Assembly: GCA_028752905.1 (NCBI GenBank)
Contig: JAQNBH010000002.1
Location: 34,378,075-34,442,074, forward strand
Source: Cladorhizidae sp. MBARI D1340-BT2
Lineage: Eukaryota; Porifera; Demospongiae; Poecilosclerida; Cladorhizidae
DNA length: 64,000 bases
Direction of reading: 5' to 3'
Shown here one piece after another: positions 23,001 to 36,341 of the stretch. The first letter of the stretch is position 1; each line of letters starts with the position of its first letter. Both the position numbers and the translations under genes were made by a program. Under the pieces are notes generated by a model that was not told the DNA's origin, searched no databases, and saw only the letters and a list, made by a program, of their open reading frames with translations.

Positions 23001-26000
23001 GATATTTCAAGAAAGGATGTGGTGACTAGATAAACAATCTTAATGGTTTTCATTCCTGTTGTTGTTTTCAACGAACTCTCAGTTGATATAACGAAATTAC
23101 AATAACCTTCTCAATAATCAACTTGAAGTTTACTTTCTGAACCTTTTGACTGAATGCTCTAGCCTTCAACGTAATCAATTTCCCCCCAGCGCGCTTGACC
23201 ACATACTTACATAATGAAAAGAGTCGTTGAATAGCCTAGGGCTTCCTTTAGCCACTGGATAAAAATGCATCTGTCCCCCCTGACAATTACCCCCCAAAGT
23301 GATCTATTTACGCTTATATATCTGGTGTACTAACATGTATGTACAACAAGCTTATATCTCTGGTGTAGCTATGTACAAGCTTATATCTCTGGTGTACTAT
23401 GTACAAGCTTATATCTCTGGTGTACTATGTACAAGCTTATATCGCTGGTGTACTTATGTACAAGCTTATATCTCTGGTGTACTTATGTACAAGCTTATAT
23501 CTCTGGTGTACTATGTACAAGCTTATATCTCTGGTGTATTATTTACAAGCTTATATCTGTACAAGCTTATATCGCTGGTGTACTTATGTACAAGCTTATA
23601 TCTCTGGTGTACTTATGTACAAGCTTATATCTCTGGTGTACTATGTACAAGCTTGTATCTCTGGTGTACTTATGTACAATCTTATATCTCTGTATGTACA
23701 AGCTTATATCTCTGGTGTACTTATGTACAAGCTTATATCTCTGGTGTACTATGTACAAGCTCATATCTCTGGTGTACTATGTACAAGCTGATACAGTTCC
23801 ATCCCTATTAAGACCACCCAGGGAGCACTTCCAACTGGTCTTATTAGAGAGGTGGTCTTACCTGGGAATATCGCTCTCGGGCATGGCAGGGGCCTCACAA
23901 AGCATTGCTCAATGGATTTTATTGTGTAGTGTACACACATTCAACTGCAATCTCCCCAGACAAGATACTGTATTCTCATTGGTGTGTCTCGAGAAAGACA
24001 TTGGTTATCATTGTACACATGTATGTATTGGACATTAGACTCATGCAGTGTCCTTAGGACACAGAAAGTCTGAGATACTGGACTGGACAGTCCGCTCCAT
24101 CCTGTTCTGGATGACCATCTGCTCGATAGAATCAGCACCTGGATGACCATCTGCTCGATAGAATCAGCACATGCCACAAGCTCGGAAAAGCCTCGATGAT
24201 GAGTGGCAAAGTCACGCAGCTTGCACACCATCTAGAACACCTCTGACACAGTCACAGGAGTGGGCATGGGCTATCCTCCTCATCATATGACGCAGGCTCC
24301 CCAGGGGAGGAGTCAACAGGGGTGGTGAGGGCGTGGTCGAGGGCAGGGTCATAGTGATCCTCACTGGTGTACACCTCACTGTCGATGTTGGCGTAGCCCT
24401 CCAGTGTCACACCCTCTGGCAGCTCTGCATTGAAACGTATCCTCAGCAGAGATGGTGAGCTCCTCGACCTCAGCAGCAGGGGCAGTGGTGGTCGTGAAGC
24501 CACACTTCTTAAAGCACTTCTTGATGGTGGACACATGGAGGTCGTTCCAGGCCTTCTTGAGCCAGCGGATCGCCATCAGAACGTCCACCTTCATGACAAG
24601 CGAGCTCATTTTCTCAGTGCAACCACTATCGCCATTCACAGTGTCGTCCATGAGCCGGAGAATGTAGCGAATCATCTGCTTCCGGTAGACCAGCTTCATG
24701 GCCTGGATGATGCCAGCATCCATAGGCTGAAGCTTGGAGGTGGTGTTGGCGGGCAGGAAGACCAGCTTGTGGTTTCTGAGCTTGGAGGTGGTGTTGGCGG
24801 GCAGGAAGACCAGCTTGTGGTTTCTGAGGTTGATATCTGAGTGCGCTGAGCAGTTGTCAATGAAGATGACGATCTTCCGGCCCTCGACAAGCATCTTATC
24901 GTTGGTGCACTTGAGCCACTGCTCCCAGATGGGAGCGCTCGTCCACGCCTTGGCCTGTGCCTCATACTCAATGCCGAGGTCCCTCTTTGGATCAATGCAG
25001 ATGTAAATATGTACCAGTTCCTGATCTTTCACAGTTGGGCAAAGGTATGTCACTTCAATGGAAGGTAGATCTTCAAACAAAAAACAAAATTCACTGTATT
25101 CTTGGGTGCTTGGTCTTATTTGGGAGGATATTGACCCAGCCAAGTGGTCTTATAAGAGAGGTGGACTAATCTAAGAGGTCTTACTTGGGAGGGGGGAAAT
25201 AAAGCCAGCCAACCGGGAGCAAGCAAAAGTGGTCTTATAATGGAGGTGGTCTTACTAGGGAGGGTCTTAATACGGAGGGACCACTATCTCTGGTGTACTA
25301 TGTACACGCTTATATCTCTGGTGTACCTATTTACAAGCTTATATCTCTGGTGTATGTATTTACAAGCTTATATCTCTGGTGTACTATGTACAAGCTTATA
25401 TCTCTGGTGTACTATGTACAAGCTTATATCTCTGGTGTATCTATGTACAAGCTTATATCTCTGGTGTACTTATGTACAAGCTTATATCTCTGTTGTACTA
25501 TGTACAAGCTTATATCTCTGGTGTACTATGTACAAGCTTATATCTCTGGTCTGTACAAGCTTATATCTCTGGTGTACTATGCACAAGCTTGGTGTACTAT
25601 GTACAAGCTTATATCTCTGGTGTACTTATGTACAAGCTTATATCTCTGGTGTACTATGTACAAGCTTATATCTCTGGTCTGTACAAGCTTATATCTCTGG
25701 TGTACTATGTACAAGCTTATATCTCTGGTGTACTATGTACAAGCTTATATCTCTGGTGTACTATGTACAAGCTTATATCTCTGGTGTACTTATGTACAAG
25801 CTTATATCTCTGGTGTACTATGTACAAGCTTATATCTCTGGTGTACTTATGTACAAGCTTATATCACTGGTGTACTTATGTATATCTCTGGTGTACTATG
25901 TACAAGCTTATATCTCTGGTGTACTATGTACAAGCTTATATCTCTGGTGTACCTATGTACAAGCTTGTATCATGATAGTCTTACTGAAGATTATAAGAAA

Positions 26001-29000
26001 TACTATCATATATCACTCTAGGGCTAATTCTCTGCTCTTTGTCATGCTACTATTTCATTGTGAAGGGTTACATGTAATACAGTGAATATGTGGGCCACTA
26101 TTGTGGTCGGCGCTCTAAACAGGTGCATCTATGTGGCTATATGCCAGCACTGTGCACATACCTTAGTAAGTCCAGTATGTGTATGACCCTAGGGTATCCA
26201 GGAAGGGGATAAGGTAGTCGACTCTCACTTTAAAAAATTCCTTTTGTGGCTAAGGCAGACTAGTATGGAAAACATGCTTGGGTTGGAGATGGTGTGCCAT
26301 TGGAAAGGGTATCAAATAAGCTCTCTCCTTGTGTTGCCATGGGTAGGCAAAAGACAATTAAGCTACACACACTTCAATTAAGTGAGAAATTGATGAGGCT
26401 TGTGTAAAAGCTTAATTAACATCCCCCATCTTGTGATATGTTGAAGAAGGATGTTGTGATGGTACTAGTGGCTAGGGGAAGCCCTAGGCTATTCAATGAC
26501 CTTTTTTCATTAGGGTTTAAAAAAATTGTACGTGGTCAAGCGCGTGGGTGGATTTTTTTTAAATAAAAATTAATTTTCCACCCTTGCGCTTGACCACGTA
26601 CTTACATTTTAACGCCTAATGAAAAAGGTCATTGAATAGCCTAGGCCCTAGGCTATTCTCTAGCCATTGGTACCAATTTCAACTTAGCAATCTGGAGTTA
26701 TTTTGGCTGGGGTTATTGGGATTCAGGTTTTTGAGGTCCCTCCACTTTAGGGTCTAGTAACTTGCCTATAGTTATACCTATGAAACATATTTTAGTATCA
26801 AAAGAGAGCACACAGAGAGACCTATCTTTTGAGCTATATATCAAGTCCATACCATGAAGTTTGCAGAATCTATGGAGCTCTAAAGTTGTAACCATAAGTA
26901 AAAAAAAAAAAATTTAAAAAAAATGCAACCGTCTCCCCAATGCTCTAAGTCTAAAGCATCCCACAATGTGTGTATGTGTATAGCTCCCTCTTAATCTGGT
27001 TGGTCCTAAGCAAGTAAGGTCCATTTACTTATGGAGCGTAGGATAAAGAGGCTGTGTGTGGTGTGTGTGTGTGGGGGGGGGGGGGGAGGGGAAGGTGTTT
27101 ATTCTTTAAATTTCAACTTAACTATTTACATGTTTATGGTAGAAAGATTCATGAAGATTCATGAAGGCAGGACTAGGACTATTTTTAAGCTGGTTGCATT
27201 CATTGTAGAGTGCCACTCTTAATGGTCTCATGCACATCATTATCATGCAGTACTAATTTTAGAATTTGTACCAACTAATATGAACACATGTTGTCTGTAT
27301 TGAAATTGAATCACAATGTATGTGTGTGTGTGTGTTTATGTGTGTGTGTGTGTTATTTCAGAGTACAATAGCTCACCTCAATCCGACGAGAAAAAATTAC
27401 AAAAGTCAGACATTTCGTTGGAAGTCACCGAACGTTACTGGAGGTCAAGTAGCCTTCAGGTAACTGATGCCATTTCTGGTTGTGTGGTGGAGGGTGATGG
27501 GGGTGTGGTTTGAAAAGCCCTGGAGGCGAGGCTGCATATGAGGGTGTGGTTAGGGAGAATGAGCCAGTGGAGGCAAGGGAGAGTAGAGGAGAGAAGGTCC
27601 ATGTGTTGGTGAGAGGGACGGAGGGCAGGCTGAGGAGGAAGCATGAAGTGTGTGAGGTGATATTTTTTAAACCTTAAAAGAGAGTCTTTGTTTGGTGGTG
27701 GGGGGGCTTGGGGGGGCATTCTACATGTATATGAGACCCAATCCCTCTACTTCAGGCTGGTATACAAACCTGCTACTTCACTTCTGTGTGCTTACTCACA
27801 CAACTCCTCTAGCAAGCACCCACTATGCTGTTCTCAGTGGTGTAGGATTAGGCTGGGTGCATGTAGCAAGCACCCACTATGCTGTTCTCAGTGGTGTAGG
27901 ATTAGGCTGGGTGCATGTAGCAAGCACCCACTATGCTGTTCTCAGTGGTGTAGGATTAGGCTGGGTGCATGTAGCAAGCACCCACTATGCTGTTCTCAGT
28001 GGTGTAGGATTAGGCTGGGTGCATGTAGCAAGCACCCACTATGCTGTTCTCAGTGGTGTAGGATTAGGCTGGGTGCATGTAGCAAGCACCCACTATGCTG
28101 TTCTCAGTGGTGTAGGATTAGGCTGGGTGCATGTAGCAAGCACCCACTATGCTGTTCTCAGTGGTGTAGGATTAGGCTGGGTGCATGTAGCAAGCACCCA
28201 CTATGCTGTTCTCAGTGGTGTAGGATTAGGCTGGGTGCATGTAGCAAGCACCCACTATGCTGTTCTCAGTGGTGTAGGATTAGGCTGGGTGCATGTAGCA
28301 AGCACCCACTATGCTGTTCTCAGTGGTGTAGGATTAGGCTGGGTGCATGTAGCAAGCACCCACTATGCTGTTCTCAGTGGTGTAGGATTAGGCTGGGTGC
28401 ATGTAGCAAGCACCCACTATGCTCTTCTCAGTGGTGTAGGATTAGGCTGGGTGCATGTAGCAAGCACCCACTATGCTGTTCCCAGTGGTGTAGGATTAGG
28501 CTGGGTGCATGTAGCAAGCACCCACTATGCTGTTCTCAGTGGTGTAGGATTAGGCTGGGTGCATGTAGCAAGCACCCACTATGCTGTTCTCAGTGGTGTA
28601 GGATTAGGCTGGGTGCATGTAGCAAGCACCCACTATGCTGTTCTCAGTGGTGTAGGATTAGGCTGGGTGCATGTAGCAAGCACCCACTATGCTGTTCTCA
28701 GCTATGTATGATTAAGCTGGGTGCATGTAAATCTGGTAAGGTTATAGCTACACTGTAGGTATAAGGCTATAACTAGGGCTAAGGCTGTGGCTCGGCTAAG
28801 GCTGTAGTGGATGGCCACGCTATGTTATGCTGAGTTGTGCTGAAGCCAACCTACTGCAAGTCTTCCTCTAAGGCCCCCCCCCCATACATACCTGTACCAC
28901 TAAGTAGACACTTTCTCCAGTTAGTATGTCTACTTCTGTACTGATTACAATCTACAGAGCCTGTGCATACTGTATGTGTGTGTGCATGATCATTATAATG

Positions 29001-32000
29001 GGGTCCTTGCATGATTACGCGTTTATACGTCACCCGCGTTCAGCCCCGCCTACGTATGGTATCAAAAAAACTAGGACCTATAGAGAATGTATTACAAATC
29101 ATGACCATTCGTGATATTCATGAGCATTGCACCTGCATTATACCGTATATTTCTAAACAAAGTTATAGGCATGGAGAGCATAAAATTTGCTACAAGCTGA
29201 TATTATTCACGTGTTCAGTCGATCGACGGTTAGCGAATTATGGAGAGTAGAAGTCAGAGAGTTGGTGCCAATGTCAGTACTGAGCTTACCTGTGAGCTTG
29301 CTGCTAGTTCTTCTCAGAACTCATTGCCAGGCAGCAGTTCTATGGAGGTGAATGCTGATAGGAAGAAATCTTTAAGAGGAGGATATACTTGTTGTGTTCC
29401 TGGATGCTACTCCAACACAAAAAGAGACAAGGAACTGTCTTTCCACAAGTTTCCTAGGGATATATCTTTGAGAGAGAAATGGATAAATTCTATTAAGAGA
29501 AAGGATTTTATTCCTGGTGAGCAGCATCGTGTATGCTCACAGCATTTTCATGGTGCCAAAAAGCAAGGCAAAGCAGATGTCCCTATTATATTTCCCTTGC
29601 TTCCTCAGTCCAAGCAGAGAAAGTCTCCAAAAATGCGTTTGCCACTCGAACCCCCAGCCAAAAGGAAGAAAATTGGAAAATCAAAAGCCCTAGCAACTGC
29701 TTTTGTTGAAGAGATTGATTTTCTGTGTGGATTAGTCTCTTCCTTGGAAAAGGAGAAAACTAACACGAAGTTAGAAATAGCTGACATGAAGTCAGAAATG
29801 GCTGACATGAAGCAAGAGATAGCTGAAATGAAGTTTGAAAAAGCTGGCATGAATTAAAGATAGCTTCGTTAACATTTGGACTACAACGTTTTGCTGGCAG
29901 TGATGATGACATTCGATTCTACACTGGTTTTCCAAATTACTCTACTCTAACTAGTTTTTATGAATTTCTTCTACCTTCTGCCACTCAATTAAATTACTGG
30001 GGTTCTGATAATACTGAGAATCGTCCTTTAACTGAGGAAAAGCGTGGCCCCAGTCGTAAGTTACAACCAATAGATGAAATGTTTTTGGTGCTCTATCGTT
30101 TGAGATGTAACGTTTTGGAAAAAGAACTTGGAGATCAGTTTGGTCTAAACTCAAGCACAATTTCACGTATATTAACTACTTGGATCAACTTTTTATACTA
30201 TACTCTAAAGCAACTACCTCTGTGGGCTTCTCGTGAAGTAGTAAAACAAACAATGCCTTCTTGCTTCATGGCTAATTATTCCACTACTCGTATTATTATC
30301 GACTGCACCGAGTTATTTATTGAAATGCCTTCTTCATTTCGTGCTCAGTCACAAACATACTCCTCGTACAAGAGCCACAACACTGCTAAGGGCCTTGTTG
30401 GTATTGCTCCTAGTGGAATTGTGACATTTGTTTCTTGTCTATATGGGGAGTCACATATCTGACAAAAAAATTACTCAAGAGTGTGGCCTTATCGAGCTTC
30501 TTGAGTCTGGTGATGTGGTTATGGCGGATAGGGGCTTTGATATACAGCATTTGCTTGCATCCAAGTGTGTTACCTTGAATATACCACCCTTTATGCGAGG
30601 AAAGAAACAGTTATCACTTGAAGAGGAAATAGAAACAAGAAGTATTGCATCAGTACGTATTCATGTGGAGAGAGCAATTGAACGTGTAAAAAATTATCGT
30701 ATTTTAAAAGGTATAATTCCAATTTCTCTGCACACACAGTTGGATGAAGTTTGGTTCATTTGTTGTGTACTTACAAATTTTCTTCCTGCCCTTATTCAGT
30801 AATTGGTTTTTGTCAGTTTCAGTGATATGAATAAATTATTATAATTTATCATGTAGCTATCTACTCCACTCATAGAGAATAGTACAAATAGAACTACTGT
30901 GATATTTTACCATATCGCGTACTTGTTATTACGTACCCCAATGCGCATGCTCAGTAAAGGTTTGCGCATCCTCAGTCCCATGATAAATACATTATTAAAG
31001 TGATACGGTGAAATATCACTCGTCTGATTGGCCGGTATTTTCACTCGTGCCTGCGGCACTCGTGGAAATACTAGCCACAGACTCGTGATATTTCCCCGTA
31101 TCAATGTAATAATGTATATATATATCATGACATTTCAGTAAATTTGTTTCATCAGTTTCAATGGTCATAAATATTATAATAAATCACAACATTTTTACAA
31201 GTTTAGGCTGTAGAATAAAAGCATTTCAACTTAGAAATCATAGCTGTCCAAAATATTTCATCAAAAAATATCCGCTGGATAGAAATCTCAGCATTAGTAT
31301 ATACTACAAAGTCGCACCACTTTTTAGAGCAAATACCTTGGACTTGGTAATAATAATGATGTTGCTCTCTTAAAACAAGCTTACCCTTTTCCAGCCGACA
31401 ACAAAACCCCTTCTGAGAAGCAGCTTGAAAAGGGCTGATGTCACGATGTTCGTAAGGACACTTTATTTCTAGCAAACCATTAGGATCATCAGTGGAATCT
31501 GGATCATGCACTACACCATCCGGACTAGCTCCAAGCCAAGAATGATTAGGGTTGATTACCAGTCCGGACATTGTTACTTCCAGACTGGAGTGTCCCCTCT
31601 CATGCCACTCTCGTTTGTAAGCACTTAGTTCATTGTCCTTCCCCCAGGCACAGGATAGTGGCATTGAATGGTACAATCTTTGATTCACAATAGAATTCAC
31701 AAGTGAATCTGGTGGTGTACTGGAAAGCCTCCTGCATACTCGACCAAAGAAAGAAGATGTTATTCTGCAGCTACGCTCCTTATACCATTCAGGAGATTTA
31801 GATTGACATCTAGTCTTCCTTTCTATTTCTGCTGCTTGTTCCTGAGAAACCATAATTCTACTCCATACCCCCTCTTCTAGTGATAGTGAAGGAGTGACAG
31901 TAGTCAGTTGTGGGGTCGTTAGGGAGCAACATGCAGGCACTTCTGTCATTACCACCGAGTTAGAATTAGAGCCAACAGAGGGTGATGGAGCACATACAGG

Positions 32001-35000
32001 ATGACAATCATTGCCTCGCATAACGGCAGTAAACAGAGGTGCATTTCAATGCGATTCTAGACTAGTACAAATTTGTCGAATACGTTCCTCTGATACAGTT
32101 GCAGGACTTGAACGGTACTTTTTGTACTTTTCTAATCGAGTAACTGCAACTTCTGCCTTACGTTTTCCGTACGAATGGTGCACAAACTGAATTTCAGAAA
32201 ACAAAACCGGACCCTCTGGGGTATTTCTTGGCCTATTCCACTGTTGTTGGGTGTCAGTGCAAGTCTTGTCCTATGGAATAGAGGTTAACCCAAGTTCAAC
32301 ATAGTCAAGAATGTTGTACAATAATGCAGCAACATGTTTACAGCATCCACCAGCTCCGGCTTTGCAATTACATTGTGCACCAACAACGTAGCCCGAGATC
32401 TTGCTAAGAGCAACAACAGTGGAATAACTTCCAGTGGTCTTAAAAACGATGGCTTCACAATACCACGGAAGATATCTGTCGTGCAACCAGGTCGAAACCT
32501 GACCACATGGACATGGTCATCACGAAACAAGCGATATCCTTCCTCTTTGTGCTTCATTGCACCAGCTCTAAATGTAGCAGCAGCTGTTGTGCTGCGCTGA
32601 TTCTCCGCAATAGTCTTAGAATCTGTGACTAAGTGGGCATAAAGGCAGCCGTAATTAAATGGTGGAAGCTGCTGCAAATTAGATGTCCATCCTTTGGAAG
32701 GAAGAACACTTGGTATTGGCGATACTTGGTTTGTTGACTGTGCTTGTAAGCGAGTTGTGTGTACACCACCATCTGGATCCACAATTTTTTCATCCAAACC
32801 AGCAGTAATGTAATCGCAAACACTGCATCAAATAATTAACAATGGATAGATTATTATATTATTAACACTATTGTACAGTCTTACAGTCTGCTCACCGCTT
32901 CACAAGGTCCTGCTTCTTTCCAGCAGTTGTAGCACCTCTGCACTTCAACCAGCACTTGAGCTCCACTACATGAAGCTGACTAGGTTCACGCCCGTTCAAT
33001 GAAGCACCAGGAATGTCTTCTTCCCGTAAACAAACCAGTGAGCTGCCGCCTGGCAATGAGTTCTGAGAAGAAATAGCAGCAAGCTCACAGGTAAGCTCAG
33101 TACTGACATTGGCACCAACTCTCTGACTTCTACTCTCCATAATTCGCTAACCGTCGATCCACTGAACACGTGAATAATATCAGCTTGTAGCAAATTTTAT
33201 GCTCTCCATGCCTATAATTTTGTTTAGAAATATACGGTATAATGCAGGTGCAGTGCTCATGAATATCACGAATGGTCATGATTTGTAATACATTCTCTAT
33301 GGGTCCTAGTTTTTTTTGATACCATACGTAGGCGGGGCTGAACGCAGGTGACGTATAAACACGTAATCATGCAAGTACCCCATTGCATGGAAAGCCACAC
33401 TCTGTGTCCTATTCAAATTATGATCTTGTTATCAATTTAGTCACACATGCTTGCTAGCCTATCAGATGGACCAGTGGGTGGTCCCTATAGAGCTGTTGTC
33501 AACCTACTTCAACCTGACTCAACCCAGTGTGGTGTTGGTCCAGTGTGTGTCCCCATAGAACTGATGTCAACCTACTTCAACCTGCCTCAACCCAGTGTGG
33601 TGTTGGTCCAGTGTGTGTTCCCATAGAGCTATTGTCAACCTACTTCAACCTGCCTCAACCCAGTGTGGTGTTGGTCCAATGTGTGTCTCCATAGAGCTAT
33701 TGTCAACCTACTTCAACCTGCCTCAACCCAGTGTGGTGTTGGTCCAGTGTGTGTCCCCATAGAGCTGATGTCAGTTAACCTACTTCAACCTGCCTCAACC
33801 CAATGTGGTGTTGGTCCAGTGTGTGTCTCCATAGAGCTATTGTCAACCTACTTCAACCTGCCTCAACCCAGTGTGGTGTTGGTCCAGTGTGTCCCCATAG
33901 AGCTGATTTCAACCTGCCTCACTGCCTCAACCCAGTGTGGTGTTGGTCCAGTGTGTGTACCCATAGAGCTATTGTCAACCTACTTCAATCTCCCTCAACC
34001 ATGTGTGGTGTTGGTCCAGTGTGTGTACCCATAGAGCTATTGTCAACCTACTTCAACCTTCCTCAACCCAGTGTGGTGTTGGTCCAGTGTGTGTCCCCAT
34101 AGAGCTATTGTCAACCTACTTCAACCTGCCTCAACCCAGTGTGGTGTTGGTCCAGTGTGTGTCCCCATAGAGCTATTTGTCAACCTACTTCAACTTGCCT
34201 CAACCCAGTGTGGTGTTGGTCCAATGTGTGTCTCCATAGAGCTATTGTCAACCTACTTCAACCTGCCTCAACCCAGTGTGGTGTTGGTCCAGTGTGTGTC
34301 CCCATAGAGCTGATGTCAGTTAACCTACTTCAACCTGCCTCAACCCAATGTGGTGTTGGTCCAGTGTGTGTCTCCATAGAGCTATTGTCAACCTACTTCA
34401 ACCTGCCTCAACCCAGTGTGGTGTTGGTCCAGTGTGTCCCCATAGAGCTGATTTCAACCTGCCTCAACCTGCCTCAACCCAGTGTGGTGTTGGTCCAGTG
34501 TGTGTACCCATAGAGCTATTGTCAACCTACTTCAACCTTCCTCAACCCAGTGTGGTGTTGGTCCAATGTGTGTCTCCATAGAGCTATTGTCAACCTACTT
34601 CAACCTGCCTCAACCCAGTGTGGTGTTGGTCCAATGTGTGTCTCCATAGAGCTATTGTCAACCTACTTCAACCTGCCTCAACCCAGTGTGGTGTTGGTCC
34701 AGTGTGTGTCCCCATAGAGCTATTTGTCAACCTACTTCAACTTGCCTCAACCCAGTGTGGTGTTGGTCCAGTGTGTGTCCCCATAGAGCTGATGTCAGTT
34801 AACCTACTTCAACCTGCCTCAACCCAGTGTGGTGTTGGTCCACTGTGTCCCCATAGAGCTGATTTCAACCTGCCTCAACCTGCCTCAACCCAGTGTGGTG
34901 TTGGTCCAGTGTGTGTACCCATAGAGCTATTGTCAACCTACTTCAATCTCCCTCAACCATGTGTGGTGTTGGTCCAGTGTGTGTACCCATAGAGCTATTG

Positions 35001-36297
35001 TCAACCTACTTCAACTTGCCTCAACCCAGTGTGGTGTTGGTCCAGTGTGTGTCCCCATAGAGCTGATGTCAGTTAACCTACTTCAACCTGCCTCAACCCA
35101 ATGTGGTGTTGGTCCAGTGTGTGTCTCCATAGAGCTATTGTCAACCTACTTCAACCTGCCTCAACCCAGTGTGGTGTTGGTCCAGTGTGTCCCCATAGAG
35201 CTGATTTCAACCTGCCTCAACCTGCCTCAACCCAGTGTGGTGTTGGTCCAGTGTGTGTACCCATAGAGCTATTGTCAACCTACTTCAATCTCCCTCAACC
35301 ATGTGTGGTGTTGGTCCAGTGTGTGTACCCATAGAGCTATTGTCAACCTACTTCAACCTGCCTCAACCCAGTGTGGTGTTGGTCCAGTGTGTCCCCATAG
35401 AGCTGATTTCAACCTGCCTCAACCTGCCTCAACCCAGTGTGGTGTTGGTCCAGTGTGTGTACCCGTAGAGCTATTGTCAACCTACTTCAATCTCCCTCAA
35501 CCATGTGTGGTGTTGGTCCAGTGTGTGTACCCATAGAGCTATTGTCAACCTACTTCAACCTTCCTCAACCCAGTGTGGTGTTGGTCCAGTGTGTCCCCAT
35601 AGAGCTACTGTCAACCTACTTCAACCTGCCTCAACCCAGTGTGGTGTTGGTCCAGTGTGTCCCCATAGAGCTGATTTCAACCTGCCACAACCCAGTGTGG
35701 TGTTGGTCCAGTGTGTGTCCCCATAGAGCTATTGTCAACCTACTTCAACCTGCCTCAACCCAGTGTGGTATTGGTTCAGTGTGTGTCCCCATAGAGCTAT
35801 TGTCAACCCACTTAAACCTGGTTCAATGTTGACTTTCTAATTTTACTATCTAATTATAGGTACACTGTTGTCCGTGTGCAGAAGTTCTATTGGGTTGACT
35901 TGAGAACAAATGATGTAAGTACACACCACACTTACTTATATGATGTCATGTACCCTGTCATTTATACACACCAAACTTACTTATATGATGTCATGTACCC
36001 TGTCATTTATAAGTGCCATCTTTCAACAGCAACTGCATCATAACTACATATGGCTGCACCATCACAAATACATGTACAAGACAAAAATGTTTTGATTACC
36101 ATTATCGATAAGCTTGAGATTTTCCCTTGATGATTTCTAACCTTCATCAGGAATAATGAGATGCTACGACTCACGCTAGGTTGTGTATTGATAGCTATCC
36201 ACCACGTGATGGGAACCACACCCACACACATGTGCTGCATGTGACAGGAAGTGATACTGTGGAATAGGGATGATGATGATGATAATAATAATAATAA

Positions 36298-36341
<44 letters not shown>

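Larger units (their letters stand above)
29000..33381. mobile_element. ISL2EU-type DNA transposon with long TIRs and two convergent genes
   Basis: Terminal inverted repeats of about 338 bp (29000-29338 and 33044-33381) start GGGGTCCTTGCATGATTACG and GGGGTACTTGCATGATTACG. AT flanks both ends (28998-28999, 33382-33383), a 2-bp duplication. Inside are a plus-strand THAP-DDE transposase and a minus-strand SAP-SWIM-YqaJ protein. A THAP transposase paired with a YqaJ nuclease and an AT duplication is what I know of the ISL2EU superfamily. Both genes start inside the TIRs and share their first roughly 33 codons. Both reading frames are damaged, so this copy is probably dead. Confidence 0.87.

Noticed and set aside
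27688..28758. 356- and 339-codon ORFs with repeated [10 protein letters not shown] and [12 protein letters not shown] peptides
   Set aside because: Products of a 54-bp array (divisible by three) in an intron; no domain, no codon variation typical of selection.
33466..35832. Regularly spaced repeats that could be mistaken for a CRISPR array
   Set aside because: Units are directly adjacent without unique spacers; this is a minisatellite in an animal genome.
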